DNA of 64,000 nt from assembly GCA_965657085.1 (NCBI GenBank), contig CBFHND010000012.1, positions 1-64,000 on the forward strand, written 5' to 3'. Origin of the DNA: CBFHND01 sp965657085. Lineage in GTDB: Bacteria; Pseudomonadota; Alphaproteobacteria; Rhodobacterales; Rhodobacteraceae. Shown here in pieces: positions 16,281 to 24,467 of the stretch. The notes under the pieces were generated by a model that was not told where the DNA came from, made no database searches, and worked only from the letters and a program-made list of their open reading frames with translations. Numbering within the stretch: position 1 is the first letter of the stretch; every line of letters starts with the position of its first letter. The position numbers and the translations under genes are program-made.

Positions 16281-16384
16281 TCGCACTTCAAAGTAGCGCG
16301 CACCCAAACAAAAGCGCAAACGGCATAATCAGGGTTATGTTAAAAGTAAGGGCCTTCTGCGACCGCCTTGACCACAGACGCGGG

Positions 16385-17428
16385 TCAACTGTCGCTTGGA
16401 TGAAACAGGATCTGTGTTTTCATCGCGCGGGTGCGGTCTCCAGCAAGGTCGAAGGCGTCCTGAGCCTCGGCCAGCGGCAATGTGTGCGTGATCAGGGGGC
16501 GCACATCGATCAACCGCTTCTGCATCATGTCCACTGCTGTCGCAAACTCGGGATGGAACCGGAATGACCCGCGCAGGGTGATTTCCTTGGCGGTGATGGC
16601 TTGCATCGGGATCGTCATGTCGCCGCCCATGCCCAGCTGGACCAAGGTGCCGCGCGGGGCCAGTGCGGCGACACCTGCCGCCAGTGCGGGGGCAGCGCCG
16701 GAGCATTCCAGATGCACATCAAAGTGACCCTTGCCGACTTGGTAAGGCGTCAGAGCATCGGGGCTTTCTGCCACGTTCAAAACCGCATCCGCGCCGCAGG
16801 CCTTGGCCACGGACAAGGTGAAATCCGAAAGATCGGTGACCACGATTTCGGCCGCCCCGGCCCGGCGCGCCGCCAGCACTGAAAGCGCGCCGATAGGGCC
16901 GCAGCCCGTGATCAGGACAGACTTGCCCATCAGGGCCCCCGCCTGTCCCAGTCCATGCAGGCACACGGCAAGGGGTTCGGCCATGGCCGCTTCGCCCGGG
17001 CTTAACCCATCCGCCGGAACGCATTGCGCGGCGTCGGCCACAAGGCTTTGGCGAAAGGCGCCCTGAATATGGGGAAACGGCATGGCCGAGCCATAGAACC
17101 GCATGTTTTCGCAGTGATTCAATTGCCCTTTTCGGCAATAGGCACAGTCGCTGCACGGCCGCGATGGCGACACGGCAACCAACCCGCCTACGCGCAGATT
17201 GCTCACCCCTTCGCCCAACTCGGACACCACGCCCGACACCTCGTGGCCCAGAACCATCGGTTCGCGCAACCGCACGGTGCCAAATCCGCCCTGATGGTAA
17301 TAGTGCAGGTCAGAGCCGCAGATCCCGCCCGTGTGCAAGGCAATGCGCACCTGGCCTGCCCCCAAGGGGTCGGGTGCGTGATCTTCGATCCGCAGGTCGT
17401 GCGCGGCGTGGATGACGATGGCCTGCAT
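16385..17428 (-). CDS. idnD: Zinc-dependent L-idonate 5-dehydrogenase-like enzyme
   Basis: 347 aa medium-chain dehydrogenase that oxidises L-idonate to 5-keto-D-gluconate with NAD(P)+. Catalytic zinc ligands: Cys37 (GGICGSD), His62 and Glu63 (GHEVSG). Structural zinc: Cys92, Cys95, Cys98 and Cys106. A nucleotide-binding GCGPIGAL motif follows near residue 176. The start is the ATG at 17428; the frame stays open upstream but enters the divergent gene. It is divergent from the gluconate 5-dehydrogenase gene across 73 bases. IdnD and IdnO act in sequence, which supports the call; related polyol or galactonate dehydrogenases are the alternative. Confidence 0.82.
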   Translation of the reverse strand: MQAIVIHAAHDLRIEDHAPDPLGAGQVRIALHTGGICGSDLHYYHQGGFGTVRLREPMVLGHEVSGVVSELGEGVSNLRVGGLVAVSPSRPCSDCAYCRKGQLNHCENMRFYGSAMPFPHIQGAFRQSLVADAAQCVPADGLSPGEAAMAEPLAVCLHGLGQAGALMGKSVLITGCGPIGALSVLAARRAGAAEIVVTDLSDFTLSVAKACGADAVLNVAESPDALTPYQVGKGHFDVHLECSGAAPALAAGVAALAPRGTLVQLGMGGDMTIPMQAITAKEITLRGSFRFHPEFATAVDMMQKRLIDVRPLITHTLPLAEAQDAFDLAGDRTRAMKTQILFHPSDS

Positions 17429-17501
17429 GGTGTTCTTCCGGCTGTGCTGTAAAAGGGTATCAAGGCCTACTGCTAGCACGTTTTTCGAAGGGGATATAAC
17501 C

Positions 17502-18257
17502 ATGACATTGCAGATGTTCGACCTGAGCGGCAAACGCGCGTTGATCACCGGATCAAGCCAAGGCATCGGGTTGGCGCTGGCCAAAGGGCTGGCAGGGGCC
17601 GGGGCGCAGGTGGTTCTGAACGGGCGCGATGTGGGCAAGTTGGAAAAGGCCGCGGCCCAGATCGATGGGGCCGAGGTGCTGGCTTTCGATGCCACTGACC
17701 ACGACGCGGTGCGCGCGGCCATCGACGGGTTCGAGGCGGATACCGGTCCCATCGATATCCTGATCAACAACGCAGGAATGCAGCACCGCACCCCGCTTGA
17801 GGATTTCCCCGCAGATGCATTCGAGCGGTTGTTGCAGACGAACGTCGCCTCGGTCTTTCACGTTGGTCAAGCGGTGGCACGTCACATGATTGCGCGCGGT
17901 GCGGGCAAGATCATCAACATCGCATCGGTGCAAACTGCCCTCGCCCGTCCCGGCATCGCCCCCTACACGGCGACCAAGGGGGCCGTGGCCAACCTGACCA
18001 AGGGCATGGCCACCGATTGGGCGCGGCACGGGCTGCAGTGTAATGCCATTGCGCCGGGGTATTTCGACACGCCCTTGAATGCCGCGCTGGTGGCGGACCC
18101 GGAGTTCACCGCGTGGCTTGAAAAACGCACCCCTGCGGGCCGATGGGGCAATGTGGATGAATTGGTGGGGGCGGCGGTGTTCCTGTCTTCAGCGGCGTCC
18201 AGCTTTGTCAATGGGCACACGCTTTTCGTGGACGGCGGCATCACCGCTTCGCTTTAA
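17502..18257 (+). CDS. idnO: SDR, gluconate 5-dehydrogenase (IdnO) type
   Basis: 251 aa SDR that reduces 5-keto-D-gluconate to D-gluconate. Seen: coenzyme motif TGSSQGIG (residues about 17-24), NNAGMQHR near 92, catalytic YTATKGA near 160, and the C-terminal FVNGHTLFVDGGITASL typical of the family. NNAGMQHRTPLEDF closely follows known gluconate 5-dehydrogenases. The start ATG has GAAGGGG upstream. It is divergent from idnD, and its last four bases overlap the convergent LysE gene. Confidence 0.85.
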   Translation: MTLQMFDLSGKRALITGSSQGIGLALAKGLAGAGAQVVLNGRDVGKLEKAAAQIDGAEVLAFDATDHDAVRAAIDGFEADTGPIDILINNAGMQHRTPLEDFPADAFERLLQTNVASVFHVGQAVARHMIARGAGKIINIASVQTALARPGIAPYTATKGAVANLTKGMATDWARHGLQCNAIAPGYFDTPLNAALVADPEFTAWLEKRTPAGRWGNVDELVGAAVFLSSAASSFVNGHTLFVDGGITASL

Positions 18258-18847
18258 CGTGTCGCGCTGAACAGCGCGAGACCGACAACAATCAGCATCG
18301 ACAGGGCCATGGCAATGTTGATCGCGCGTTGCGTGCGATGTGGCAGGTCCAGCCGGTGCAAGGTCACCCCGGCCCAAAGCCAGCCCACGTGCAACGGGAC
18401 CCAGATCGCATTGTAGATCAGCAGTTTGACCACGGCTTCAAGCACCAGTTGATCGGGAAAGATCACAAAGCCGGAAAAGAGCGTGGTGGTGACCACATAA
18501 GCCTTGGGGTTGATCGGTTGCAGGGCCAGCCCGTTCCAGAAACCCAAGGGCTTGCCGGGGTTGATAAAGCCGATGCGGCTGCCTGCGGTGGCCACACGCC
18601 ATGCCAGATAGATCAGATAGCCGACCGACAGCACCAACAGCCCGACCCGAAGCCAGGGGACTGCCAGTCCGGCGGCGGCGATGCCCGACACCACCAGCAC
18701 CATCACGATATGCCCGCCCACGAACAGTCCCGCGATAAAGGCCAGGCCCGATCGATAGCCATAGGCAGCACCTATGCCGGCCGTCGTCAGAACGCCGGGA
18801 CCGGGCGTTATGATCAGGAACAAAACAGCGAGGGCAAATTCGATCAT
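18254..18847 (-). CDS. LysE/RhtB-family exporter
   Basis: 197 aa with about six hydrophobic segments, the size of LysE/RhtB amino-acid or small-metabolite exporters. The N-terminal FLIITPGPGVL (PGP motif) and GLALQPINPKAY are family marks. It is the last gene of a leftward operon and starts inside the dehydratase gene (ATGA overlap). In an acid-sugar operon it may relieve overflow of a toxic intermediate; this is a guess. Confidence 0.85.
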   Translation of the reverse strand: MIEFALAVLFLIITPGPGVLTTAGIGAAYGYRSGLAFIAGLFVGGHIVMVLVVSGIAAAGLAVPWLRVGLLVLSVGYLIYLAWRVATAGSRIGFINPGKPLGFWNGLALQPINPKAYVVTTTLFSGFVIFPDQLVLEAVVKLLIYNAIWVPLHVGWLWAGVTLHRLDLPHRTQRAINIAMALSMLIVVGLALFSATR

Positions 18848-19938
18848 GGAAGGACTTCGAAAGCTTCCAGCCGCACCCAGTCAAACGTGACACCGGTGCC
18901 CGGGGTGTCGGGGGCCACGGCCTGCGCGTTCTCGATCACCAGAGGGCGGGTCGTATAGCGGTCGATTGGAAAACTGTGCACTTCCAACCAGCCACCCCTG
19001 CCCTGTCCCGCCAGAAGCGACACATGCAATTCCTGCATCCCGTGGCTGCACACGACCGTGTCGGTGTCGCCGAACAACTCCGCCACGTGCAACCAGCCGG
19101 TGATTCCGCCGCAGTTTGATGCATCGGGCTGCACGAAGGCGAGGTCGCTGTGCGCCTTGGCATGTTCGAATTCGTGGACGATGTGCAGGTTCTCGCCCTG
19201 TGCCACGGGCATTCCGGTGGCTGCAGTGATCTCGGCATAACCTGTGTAGTGGTCAGGGATGATCGGTTCTTCGAACCACTGGATGTTCTGATCCTTGACC
19301 GCATTGGCGAGGCTGATCGCCTGCGGCACGGTCATCGAATAATTGGCATCGATCATAAAGGCGGCGTCGGGGCCGATCTGACCGCGCACGGCGCGGATGC
19401 GCTCAATATCCTCGGCCTCGGTCGGCTGACCGATCTTGATCTTGACCGCGTTCAACCCGGCATCAAGGTAGCCTTGCACGTGGTTCAGCAGCTTGGGCAA
19501 GGGAAAGGCCAGATCGATGCCCCCGCCATAGGCCTTGCAGGTGCGTCCGGCCCCGCCTGCCATCTGCCAAAGCGGTTTGCCTTCGGCCTGTCCGCGCAGG
19601 TCCCACAGGGCGATGTCCACCGCCGAGATCGCAAAGCTGAGGATGCCCCCGCGCCCCACGTAATGCATGTGCCACTGCATCGCATCATAAAGCGCTGCGA
19701 TGTCTTCAGCATCTTTGCCAATGAGAAAGGGTGCCAGATCGTGCCTGATCATGGCCGCCGTGGCCTGCCCCCCGCGTCCGCCGTTGTAGGTATAGCCGGT
19801 GCCGCTGCGCCCATCCTCAAGCGTCACCGTGGCGGTGATCAGATGAAAGTGGCTGTGATCGCCGTGCTTGGCGTCCACCAGAACCTCGTCCAGCGGCACG
19901 GCAAACAGACGCGCAGTAACCGAAGCAATGGTGGCCAT
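18844..19938 (-). CDS. Mandelate racemase-group enolase-superfamily dehydratase
   Basis: 364 aa. All catalytic residues of the mandelate racemase group are present, each two places later than in Pseudomonas mandelate racemase: Lys166 and Lys168 (KIKIG), metal ligands Asp197, Glu223 and Glu249, the Asp272/His299 dyad and Glu319. Members of this group are mostly acid-sugar dehydratases (galactarate, talarate, gluconate, fuconate and similar), giving 2-keto-3-deoxy acids. The neighbours (FAH hydrolase, SDR, hydroxyacid dehydrogenase) suggest a sugar-acid dehydratase too. The substrate cannot be told from the sequence. It overlaps the exporter gene and lies one base from the dehydrogenase gene. 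Confidence 0.88.
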   Translation of the reverse strand: MATIASVTARLFAVPLDEVLVDAKHGDHSHFHLITATVTLEDGRSGTGYTYNGGRGGQATAAMIRHDLAPFLIGKDAEDIAALYDAMQWHMHYVGRGGILSFAISAVDIALWDLRGQAEGKPLWQMAGGAGRTCKAYGGGIDLAFPLPKLLNHVQGYLDAGLNAVKIKIGQPTEAEDIERIRAVRGQIGPDAAFMIDANYSMTVPQAISLANAVKDQNIQWFEEPIIPDHYTGYAEITAATGMPVAQGENLHIVHEFEHAKAHSDLAFVQPDASNCGGITGWLHVAELFGDTDTVVCSHGMQELHVSLLAGQGRGGWLEVHSFPIDRYTTRPLVIENAQAVAPDTPGTGVTFDWVRLEAFEVLP

Positions 19939-19939
19939 G

Positions 19940-20869
19940 TCAGAGGCCCGCGCATTCCGGTACGGGGGTTTGCACGGTGCCGTCCGCCAGATGCTGCAAC
20001 AGGTTGTCCACGGTCAGCGCGCCCATGGCGGCGCGGGTTTCCACCGTCGCACTGCCCACATGTGGCAACAGCACCGTGTTGGGCATATCGCGCAGGGCCT
20101 GCGGCACCTTCGGTTCGGCCTCGAACACGTCAAGCCCGGCCCACCCCAGCTTGCCGCTTTGCAGGGCGTCGATCAGGGCGGCCTCATCCACCACGGACCC
20201 GCGCGCGACATTGATCAGCGTCCCTTGCGGGCCAAGGGCGGCCATCACATCGGCGTTGACGATCTTGTTGGTCGATGCCCCGCCCGGTGTGATGCAGATC
20301 AGCGTGTCCACATCGGCGGCCATCTTGGTGAGGTCATCGTAATACGTGTAAGGCACGTCTTTCTGCGTTCGAGAATGATAGACGATGGTGGCGCCCCAGG
20401 GCGCCAGCTTGTCTGCAATGGCTTGCCCGATGCGGCCCAGCCCCAGAATACCCACCATCTGATTGTCCGCCGACCGGGTCAGGGGAGCGTTGCCATTGGC
20501 CTCCCATCCGCCGGACCGGACATAGGCATCGTCGCGCAGCAGTTCCCGGTAGCAGGCCAGCCACAGTAGAACGGCGGTGGTGGCGACCTCGGCATTCAGG
20601 ACGTTGGGTGTATGGGTGACCATGATCTCGCGGCGTTGTGCCTCGGTGGTGTCGATGGCGTCATAACCGACACCGTAACACGAGATCATCTGAAGGTTGG
20701 GACATGCGGCCATCACATCGGCGGGCACGCCATCGTGCCCATTGGTGGCGATGTGGGTGATCGCGTCGGCCGGGTAATCGCCATCGCTCAGCTTGTGAAT
20801 GGTGAACTTGGGCGCAAGCCTGTCATGCATCTCTTGGGTGATGCCCCCGATTTGCAAAAGATCAGGCAT
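19940..20869 (-). CDS. D-isomer-specific 2-hydroxyacid dehydrogenase (glyoxylate/hydroxypyruvate reductase type)
   Basis: 309 aa. The NAD(P) motif GLGRIG lies near residue 144. The catalytic set is Arg in NVARGSVVDE, Glu in DVFEAEP and His in LLPHVGSAT. The protein resembles plant-type hydroxypyruvate/glyoxylate reductases. In this operon it may reduce a short 2-keto product (glyoxylate, pyruvate or similar) of the hydrolase step. It overlaps the FAH gene upstream by eight bases. Confidence 0.87.
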   Translation of the reverse strand: MPDLLQIGGITQEMHDRLAPKFTIHKLSDGDYPADAITHIATNGHDGVPADVMAACPNLQMISCYGVGYDAIDTTEAQRREIMVTHTPNVLNAEVATTAVLLWLACYRELLRDDAYVRSGGWEANGNAPLTRSADNQMVGILGLGRIGQAIADKLAPWGATIVYHSRTQKDVPYTYYDDLTKMAADVDTLICITPGGASTNKIVNADVMAALGPQGTLINVARGSVVDEAALIDALQSGKLGWAGLDVFEAEPKVPQALRDMPNTVLLPHVGSATVETRAAMGALTVDNLLQHLADGTVQTPVPECAGL

Positions 20870-21707
20870 CTTGCTTGACCTCCTGGCGTTGCTGGCCCAG
20901 CCCTTCGATGGTGAGCTCCATCACGTCACCCACCTTGAGGAACACAGGCTCGGGTTTGATGCCGAGCCCGACGCCGGGCGGTGTGCCGGTCGTGATCACG
21001 TCGCCGGGGTGCAGGGTGAAAAGCTGGCTGAGATGTTCGATGATCTCGGCCACGGTAAAGATCATGGTGGCGGTGTTGCCGGTCTGCATCCGCTTGCCGT
21101 TCACATCAAGGCTCATGGCAAGGTTCTGCGGGTCGGTCACCTCATCGCGCGTCACCAGCCATGGCCCGGTGGGGCCAAAGGTGTCGCAGGATTTGCCCTT
21201 GGTCCATTGGCCGGTCAGGTTTGCCTGAAAGTGGCGTTCCGACACATCATTGACCACGCAATAACCGGCCACATAATCCAGCGCGTCGTCTTTGCTGACG
21301 TATTTCGCTTCCTTGCCGATCACCACGCCCAGTTCGACCTCCCAATCGGTCTTTTCCGAACCGCGCGGCATCACGACGTCATCGTTGGGGCCGACAATTG
21401 CCGAGTTCGCCTTGAAGAACAGAATGGGGTGTTCGGGGATCGCGGCCCCCGTTTCGGCGGCATGGTCTGAATAGTTCAGTCCGATGCACAGGAACTTGCC
21501 GATGTTGCCGACACAGGCCCCGATGCGGGGGTTGCCCGTGACCTCTGGCAGGGTCGTGGGGTCGATGGCGCGCAGCCGATCAAGGGTGGCATCATCTACC
21601 GTGGCACCCGTCACATCATCGATTTGACCGGACAGATCGCGCAGCGTGTCGCCATCCATGAGGCCGGGTTTCTCTGCGCCGGGTGCGCCGTAGCGGACAA
21701 GTTTCAT
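20862..21707 (-). CDS. FAH-family hydrolase, 2,4-diketo-3-deoxy-L-fuconate hydrolase type
   Basis: 281 aa, the long FAH form. Seen: LCIGLNYSDHAAETGAAIPEHPILFFKAN, DWEVELGVVIGK (metal glutamates), CVVNDVSERHFQ, and TTGTPPGVGLG near the C terminus. Proteins of this type cleave 2,4-diketo-3-deoxy sugar acids to pyruvate plus a hydroxyacid; often mis-annotated as ureidoglycolate lyase. The SDR at the start of the operon would supply the diketo acid. It starts 14 bases after the IlvD/Edd gene stop. Confidence 0.8.
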   Translation of the reverse strand: MKLVRYGAPGAEKPGLMDGDTLRDLSGQIDDVTGATVDDATLDRLRAIDPTTLPEVTGNPRIGACVGNIGKFLCIGLNYSDHAAETGAAIPEHPILFFKANSAIVGPNDDVVMPRGSEKTDWEVELGVVIGKEAKYVSKDDALDYVAGYCVVNDVSERHFQANLTGQWTKGKSCDTFGPTGPWLVTRDEVTDPQNLAMSLDVNGKRMQTGNTATMIFTVAEIIEHLSQLFTLHPGDVITTGTPPGVGLGIKPEPVFLKVGDVMELTIEGLGQQRQEVKQDA

Positions 21708-21721
21708 GTGTCTTTTCCTTC

Positions 21722-23521
21722 TTAATGATTGTCGCGCGGCATGTGCTTGCGGGCAATGTCGCGGTATTGGTCGGCCCCTTTCAGGGTCATGCCCTGATCG
21801 AAACGCCCCACCTTTTCGCGGAAGAGTTCCTGCCAGGGCGATTGATTGGCGGGCATGTCATAGCCACCTGCCTCGGCCAGAGCGCGGGCGCGGTCGGCCA
21901 GTTCATCCAGCGGCACCAGCATGTCGGCGGTGCACTTCTTCAGGTCGATCCGCACCCGGTCGCCGTTTCTCAGAAGCGCAAGGCCACCGCCATCCGCCGC
22001 CTCAGGCGATGCATTCAGGATCGATGGGCTGCCGGAAGTGCCCGACTGACGGCCATCGCCGATACAGGGCAATGCCTCGACACCCTTTTTCAAAAGGTAG
22101 GAGGGTGGGCGCATGTTCACCACTTCGGCCCCGCCGGGATAGCCCTTTGGCCCTGCCCCGCGCATGAACAGAACGCAGGTTTCGTCGATATTTTCTGCGG
22201 GATCGTCGATGCGGTGGTGGAAATCTTCTGGTCCGTCAAAGACCACCGCACGCCCTTCGAAGGCCATGGGGTCGTCGGGGTTGCTGAGATAGGTGTCGCG
22301 AAAGGCGGGTGAGATCACGGATGTCTTCATGATCGCGCTTTCAAAGAGATTGCCACTGAGGTTGATGAACCCTGCCTGCTCTTTCATCGGCGCGGAAGCG
22401 GGCTTGATCACGCGGGTGTCCTCGGACCGCCGGGCGTTGCAATTGTCGCCCATGGTCTTGCCGTTGGCCGTGATCGCACCGGGATGCGGCAGCAGATCCG
22501 CCGCCATCAGTTCACCCACCACGGCAGGCACACCGCCCGCATGTTGGTAATCCTCGCCCAGGTATTCGCCTGCGGGCTGCATGTTGACGAGCAGGGGGAT
22601 GTGGTGGCCGATTTTCTGCCAATCATCATTGTCCAGTGCTACGCCAAGGTGGCGCGCAATGCCGTTGAGGTGGATGGGTGCATTGGTCGACCCACCAATG
22701 GCCGAGTTGATGACGATCGCATTCTCGAAGGCCTCGCGCGTCATGATGTCGGACGGGCGCAGGTCTTCCCACACCATGTCGACGATGCGCTTGCCTGTCT
22801 CATAGCTGATCTGTCCACGCTCACGATAGGGCGCAGGAATTGCTGCCGATCCGGGCAACTGCATCCCCAACGCTTCGGCCAGAGAGTTCATCGTCGTGGC
22901 GGTGCCCATTGTATTGCAATACCCCACCGACGGGGCGGAGGAGGCGACAAGTTCCATGAACCCATCGTTGTCGATCTCGCCTGCGGCCAGCATCTCGCGG
23001 GCTTTCCAGACGATGGTGCCTGACCCTGTACGCTCCCCCTGGAACCAGCCGTTCAGCATCGGGCCGACCGACAGCGCAATCGCGGGGATGTTCACCGTGG
23101 CGGCGGCCATAAGCAGCGCTGGCGTGGTCTTGTCACACCCGATGTTCAGCACAACACCGTCCAACGGGTAGCCGTAAAGCGTTTCGACCAGAGACAAATA
23201 CGCCAGGTTGCGATCCAGCATCGCGGTGGGCCGCTTGCCTGTTTCCTGAATGGGATGCACGGGCACCTCGATACAGGTGCCGCCGGCTGCAATGATCCCG
23301 TCCCGCACCCGTTTGGTCAGCTCAAGATGATGCCGGTTGCAGGGCGACAGATCGCTGCCCGTTTGGGCAATGCCGATGATCGGCTTGCCCGATTGCAGTT
23401 CGGCACGTGTCAGCCCGTAGTTGAGATAGCGTTCCAGATAAAGTGCGGTCATTTCCGGATTGTCCGGGTTCATGAACCACTTGCGCGACCGCAGGTCGTC
23501 TATGGTGATTTTCTTGGTCAT
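21722..23521 (-). CDS. IlvD/Edd-family dehydratase, pentonate/hexonate type
   Basis: 599 aa, the size of arabonate/xylonate dehydratases. These Fe-S enzymes remove water from aldonic acids to give 2-keto-3-deoxy acids. The cluster ligands are Cys61 (SDLSPCN), Cys129 (NIGCDKTTPA) and Cys202 (GYCNTMGTA). GGSTNAPIHLNGIARHLG and the C-terminal IGDGRQSGTSGSPSILNASPEAADGG carry the substrate serine region. It overlaps the SDR gene start (ATGA). A second dehydratase of a different fold (mandelate racemase group) lies in the same operon, so the two may handle different stereoisomers. Confidence 0.9.
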   Translation of the reverse strand: MTKKITIDDLRSRKWFMNPDNPEMTALYLERYLNYGLTRAELQSGKPIIGIAQTGSDLSPCNRHHLELTKRVRDGIIAAGGTCIEVPVHPIQETGKRPTAMLDRNLAYLSLVETLYGYPLDGVVLNIGCDKTTPALLMAAATVNIPAIALSVGPMLNGWFQGERTGSGTIVWKAREMLAAGEIDNDGFMELVASSAPSVGYCNTMGTATTMNSLAEALGMQLPGSAAIPAPYRERGQISYETGKRIVDMVWEDLRPSDIMTREAFENAIVINSAIGGSTNAPIHLNGIARHLGVALDNDDWQKIGHHIPLLVNMQPAGEYLGEDYQHAGGVPAVVGELMAADLLPHPGAITANGKTMGDNCNARRSEDTRVIKPASAPMKEQAGFINLSGNLFESAIMKTSVISPAFRDTYLSNPDDPMAFEGRAVVFDGPEDFHHRIDDPAENIDETCVLFMRGAGPKGYPGGAEVVNMRPPSYLLKKGVEALPCIGDGRQSGTSGSPSILNASPEAADGGGLALLRNGDRVRIDLKKCTADMLVPLDELADRARALAEAGGYDMPANQSPWQELFREKVGRFDQGMTLKGADQYRDIARKHMPRDNH

Positions 23522-24279
23522 TGGCCTGACCAGCCTCCGTCGATGATATGGGGATGTCCGGTGGTAAAGGCGCTTTCGTCGCTGGCAAGGTACACCACCA
23601 ACGCGGCGATTTCCTCGGCCGTGGCGACGCGGCCCATGGGCTGACGCGACACGAATTGCTCAAGCGCCTTGTCATAGCTGCCCAGCTGATCGCCAAGCGC
23701 TTTTACGCGATCATGCCAGCTTGGGCTTTCCACGGTGCCGGGGCAAATACAGTTGCAGCGGATGCCCTTGTCCACGAAATCGACGGCGACGGATTTGGTC
23801 AGCCCGATCACCGCGGCCTTGGTCGTGCCATAGATGAAACGGTTGGGTGCACCGATGACCGAGGAACAGGCCGACGACATGTTGATGATCGACCCCGAAC
23901 CGCGCTCCAACATGCCCGGCAATGCGGCCTTGATCGTGCGCACCATCGACCGCACATTGAGGTCAAAGGCAAAGTCCCACTCATCGGCCGTCGCGTCCAG
24001 CACGGAGCCGTGATGCACAAAACCCGCACAGTTGAACAGCACGTCGGGATCGGCGCGGTTCACGCCCTCTTTGATGCTGGTTTCATCGCGGGCATCAAGT
24101 TCGAAAATTTCGATATTTTCGTGATTCGCCTCCCGAATCGAAGATAAGGCATCAAGGTTGATATCCGTTGCGAAGACTTTGGCGCCTGCCTCGGCAAGTG
24201 CAATTGCACTGGCTCTGCCAATGCCCTGCCCCGCCGCTGTGACAAGCGCGCGTTTTCCGCCAAGGCGTTCTTTTCCCAT
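23518..24279 (-). CDS. SDR, 2-keto-3-deoxy-L-fuconate 4-dehydrogenase-like
   Basis: 253 aa SDR and first gene of the leftward operon. The coenzyme loop TAAGQGIGRASAIAL and ATDINLDAL (NAD preference) are typical of 2-keto-3-deoxyfuconate dehydrogenases and DHRS6-like enzymes; YGTTKAA holds the catalytic pair. The product, a 2,4-diketo-3-deoxy acid, would be the substrate of the FAH hydrolase encoded three genes on. The ATG at 24279 is chosen because GGGGGGA lies seven bases upstream; a start 45 bases earlier has no site. Confidence 0.8.
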   Translation of the reverse strand: MGKERLGGKRALVTAAGQGIGRASAIALAEAGAKVFATDINLDALSSIREANHENIEIFELDARDETSIKEGVNRADPDVLFNCAGFVHHGSVLDATADEWDFAFDLNVRSMVRTIKAALPGMLERGSGSIINMSSACSSVIGAPNRFIYGTTKAAVIGLTKSVAVDFVDKGIRCNCICPGTVESPSWHDRVKALGDQLGSYDKALEQFVSRQPMGRVATAEEIAALVVYLASDESAFTTGHPHIIDGGWSGQ

Positions 24280-24311
24280 AGTATTTCCCCCCAAGCGGCG
24301 CATCCTTTGAT

Positions 24312-24392
24312 CATGGCATGCCATGGTCCTGCGCTGCGGACTTCTTGGTGTTTTGTCAAAAAATCCATGCGGTGGGATGGCCCCACCGATGG
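24312..24392. promoter_or_regulatory. Palindrome and hairpin between divergent SDR and LtnD-like genes
   Basis: The 188-base divergent gap (24280-24467) holds a perfect 14-base palindrome, CATGGCATGCCATG (24312-24325), and a hairpin with arms CGGTGGG/CCCACCG (24370-24376/24382-24388) that can be extended by CCAT/ATGG. No regulator gene is adjacent. Either could be an operator; nothing more can be said from sequence. Confidence 0.4.
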
Positions 24393-24467
24393 TTTCCGTT
24401 AGCGTATGGCAGGTTGTCGATTTTGACCACCGCTTTGAAATGGAAACCGATTGTGGGGCAATTTGGA

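Noticed and set aside
17429..17791. N-terminal extension of idnD by about 120 residues
   Set aside because: The extension is antisense to the gluconate 5-dehydrogenase gene and precedes the normal MQAIVIH start of the medium-chain dehydrogenase fold.
20862..21707. Ureidoglycolate lyase
   Set aside because: A frequent label for this FAH branch, but no purine catabolism genes are near and the SDR and dehydratases suggest a diketo-acid hydrolase.
21722..23521. Dihydroxyacid dehydratase (ilvD) or phosphogluconate dehydratase (edd)
   Set aside because: The cysteine pattern fits the family, but motifs and acid-sugar context point to the pentonate/hexonate dehydratase branch; there are no branched-chain amino acid or zwf/pgl genes nearby.
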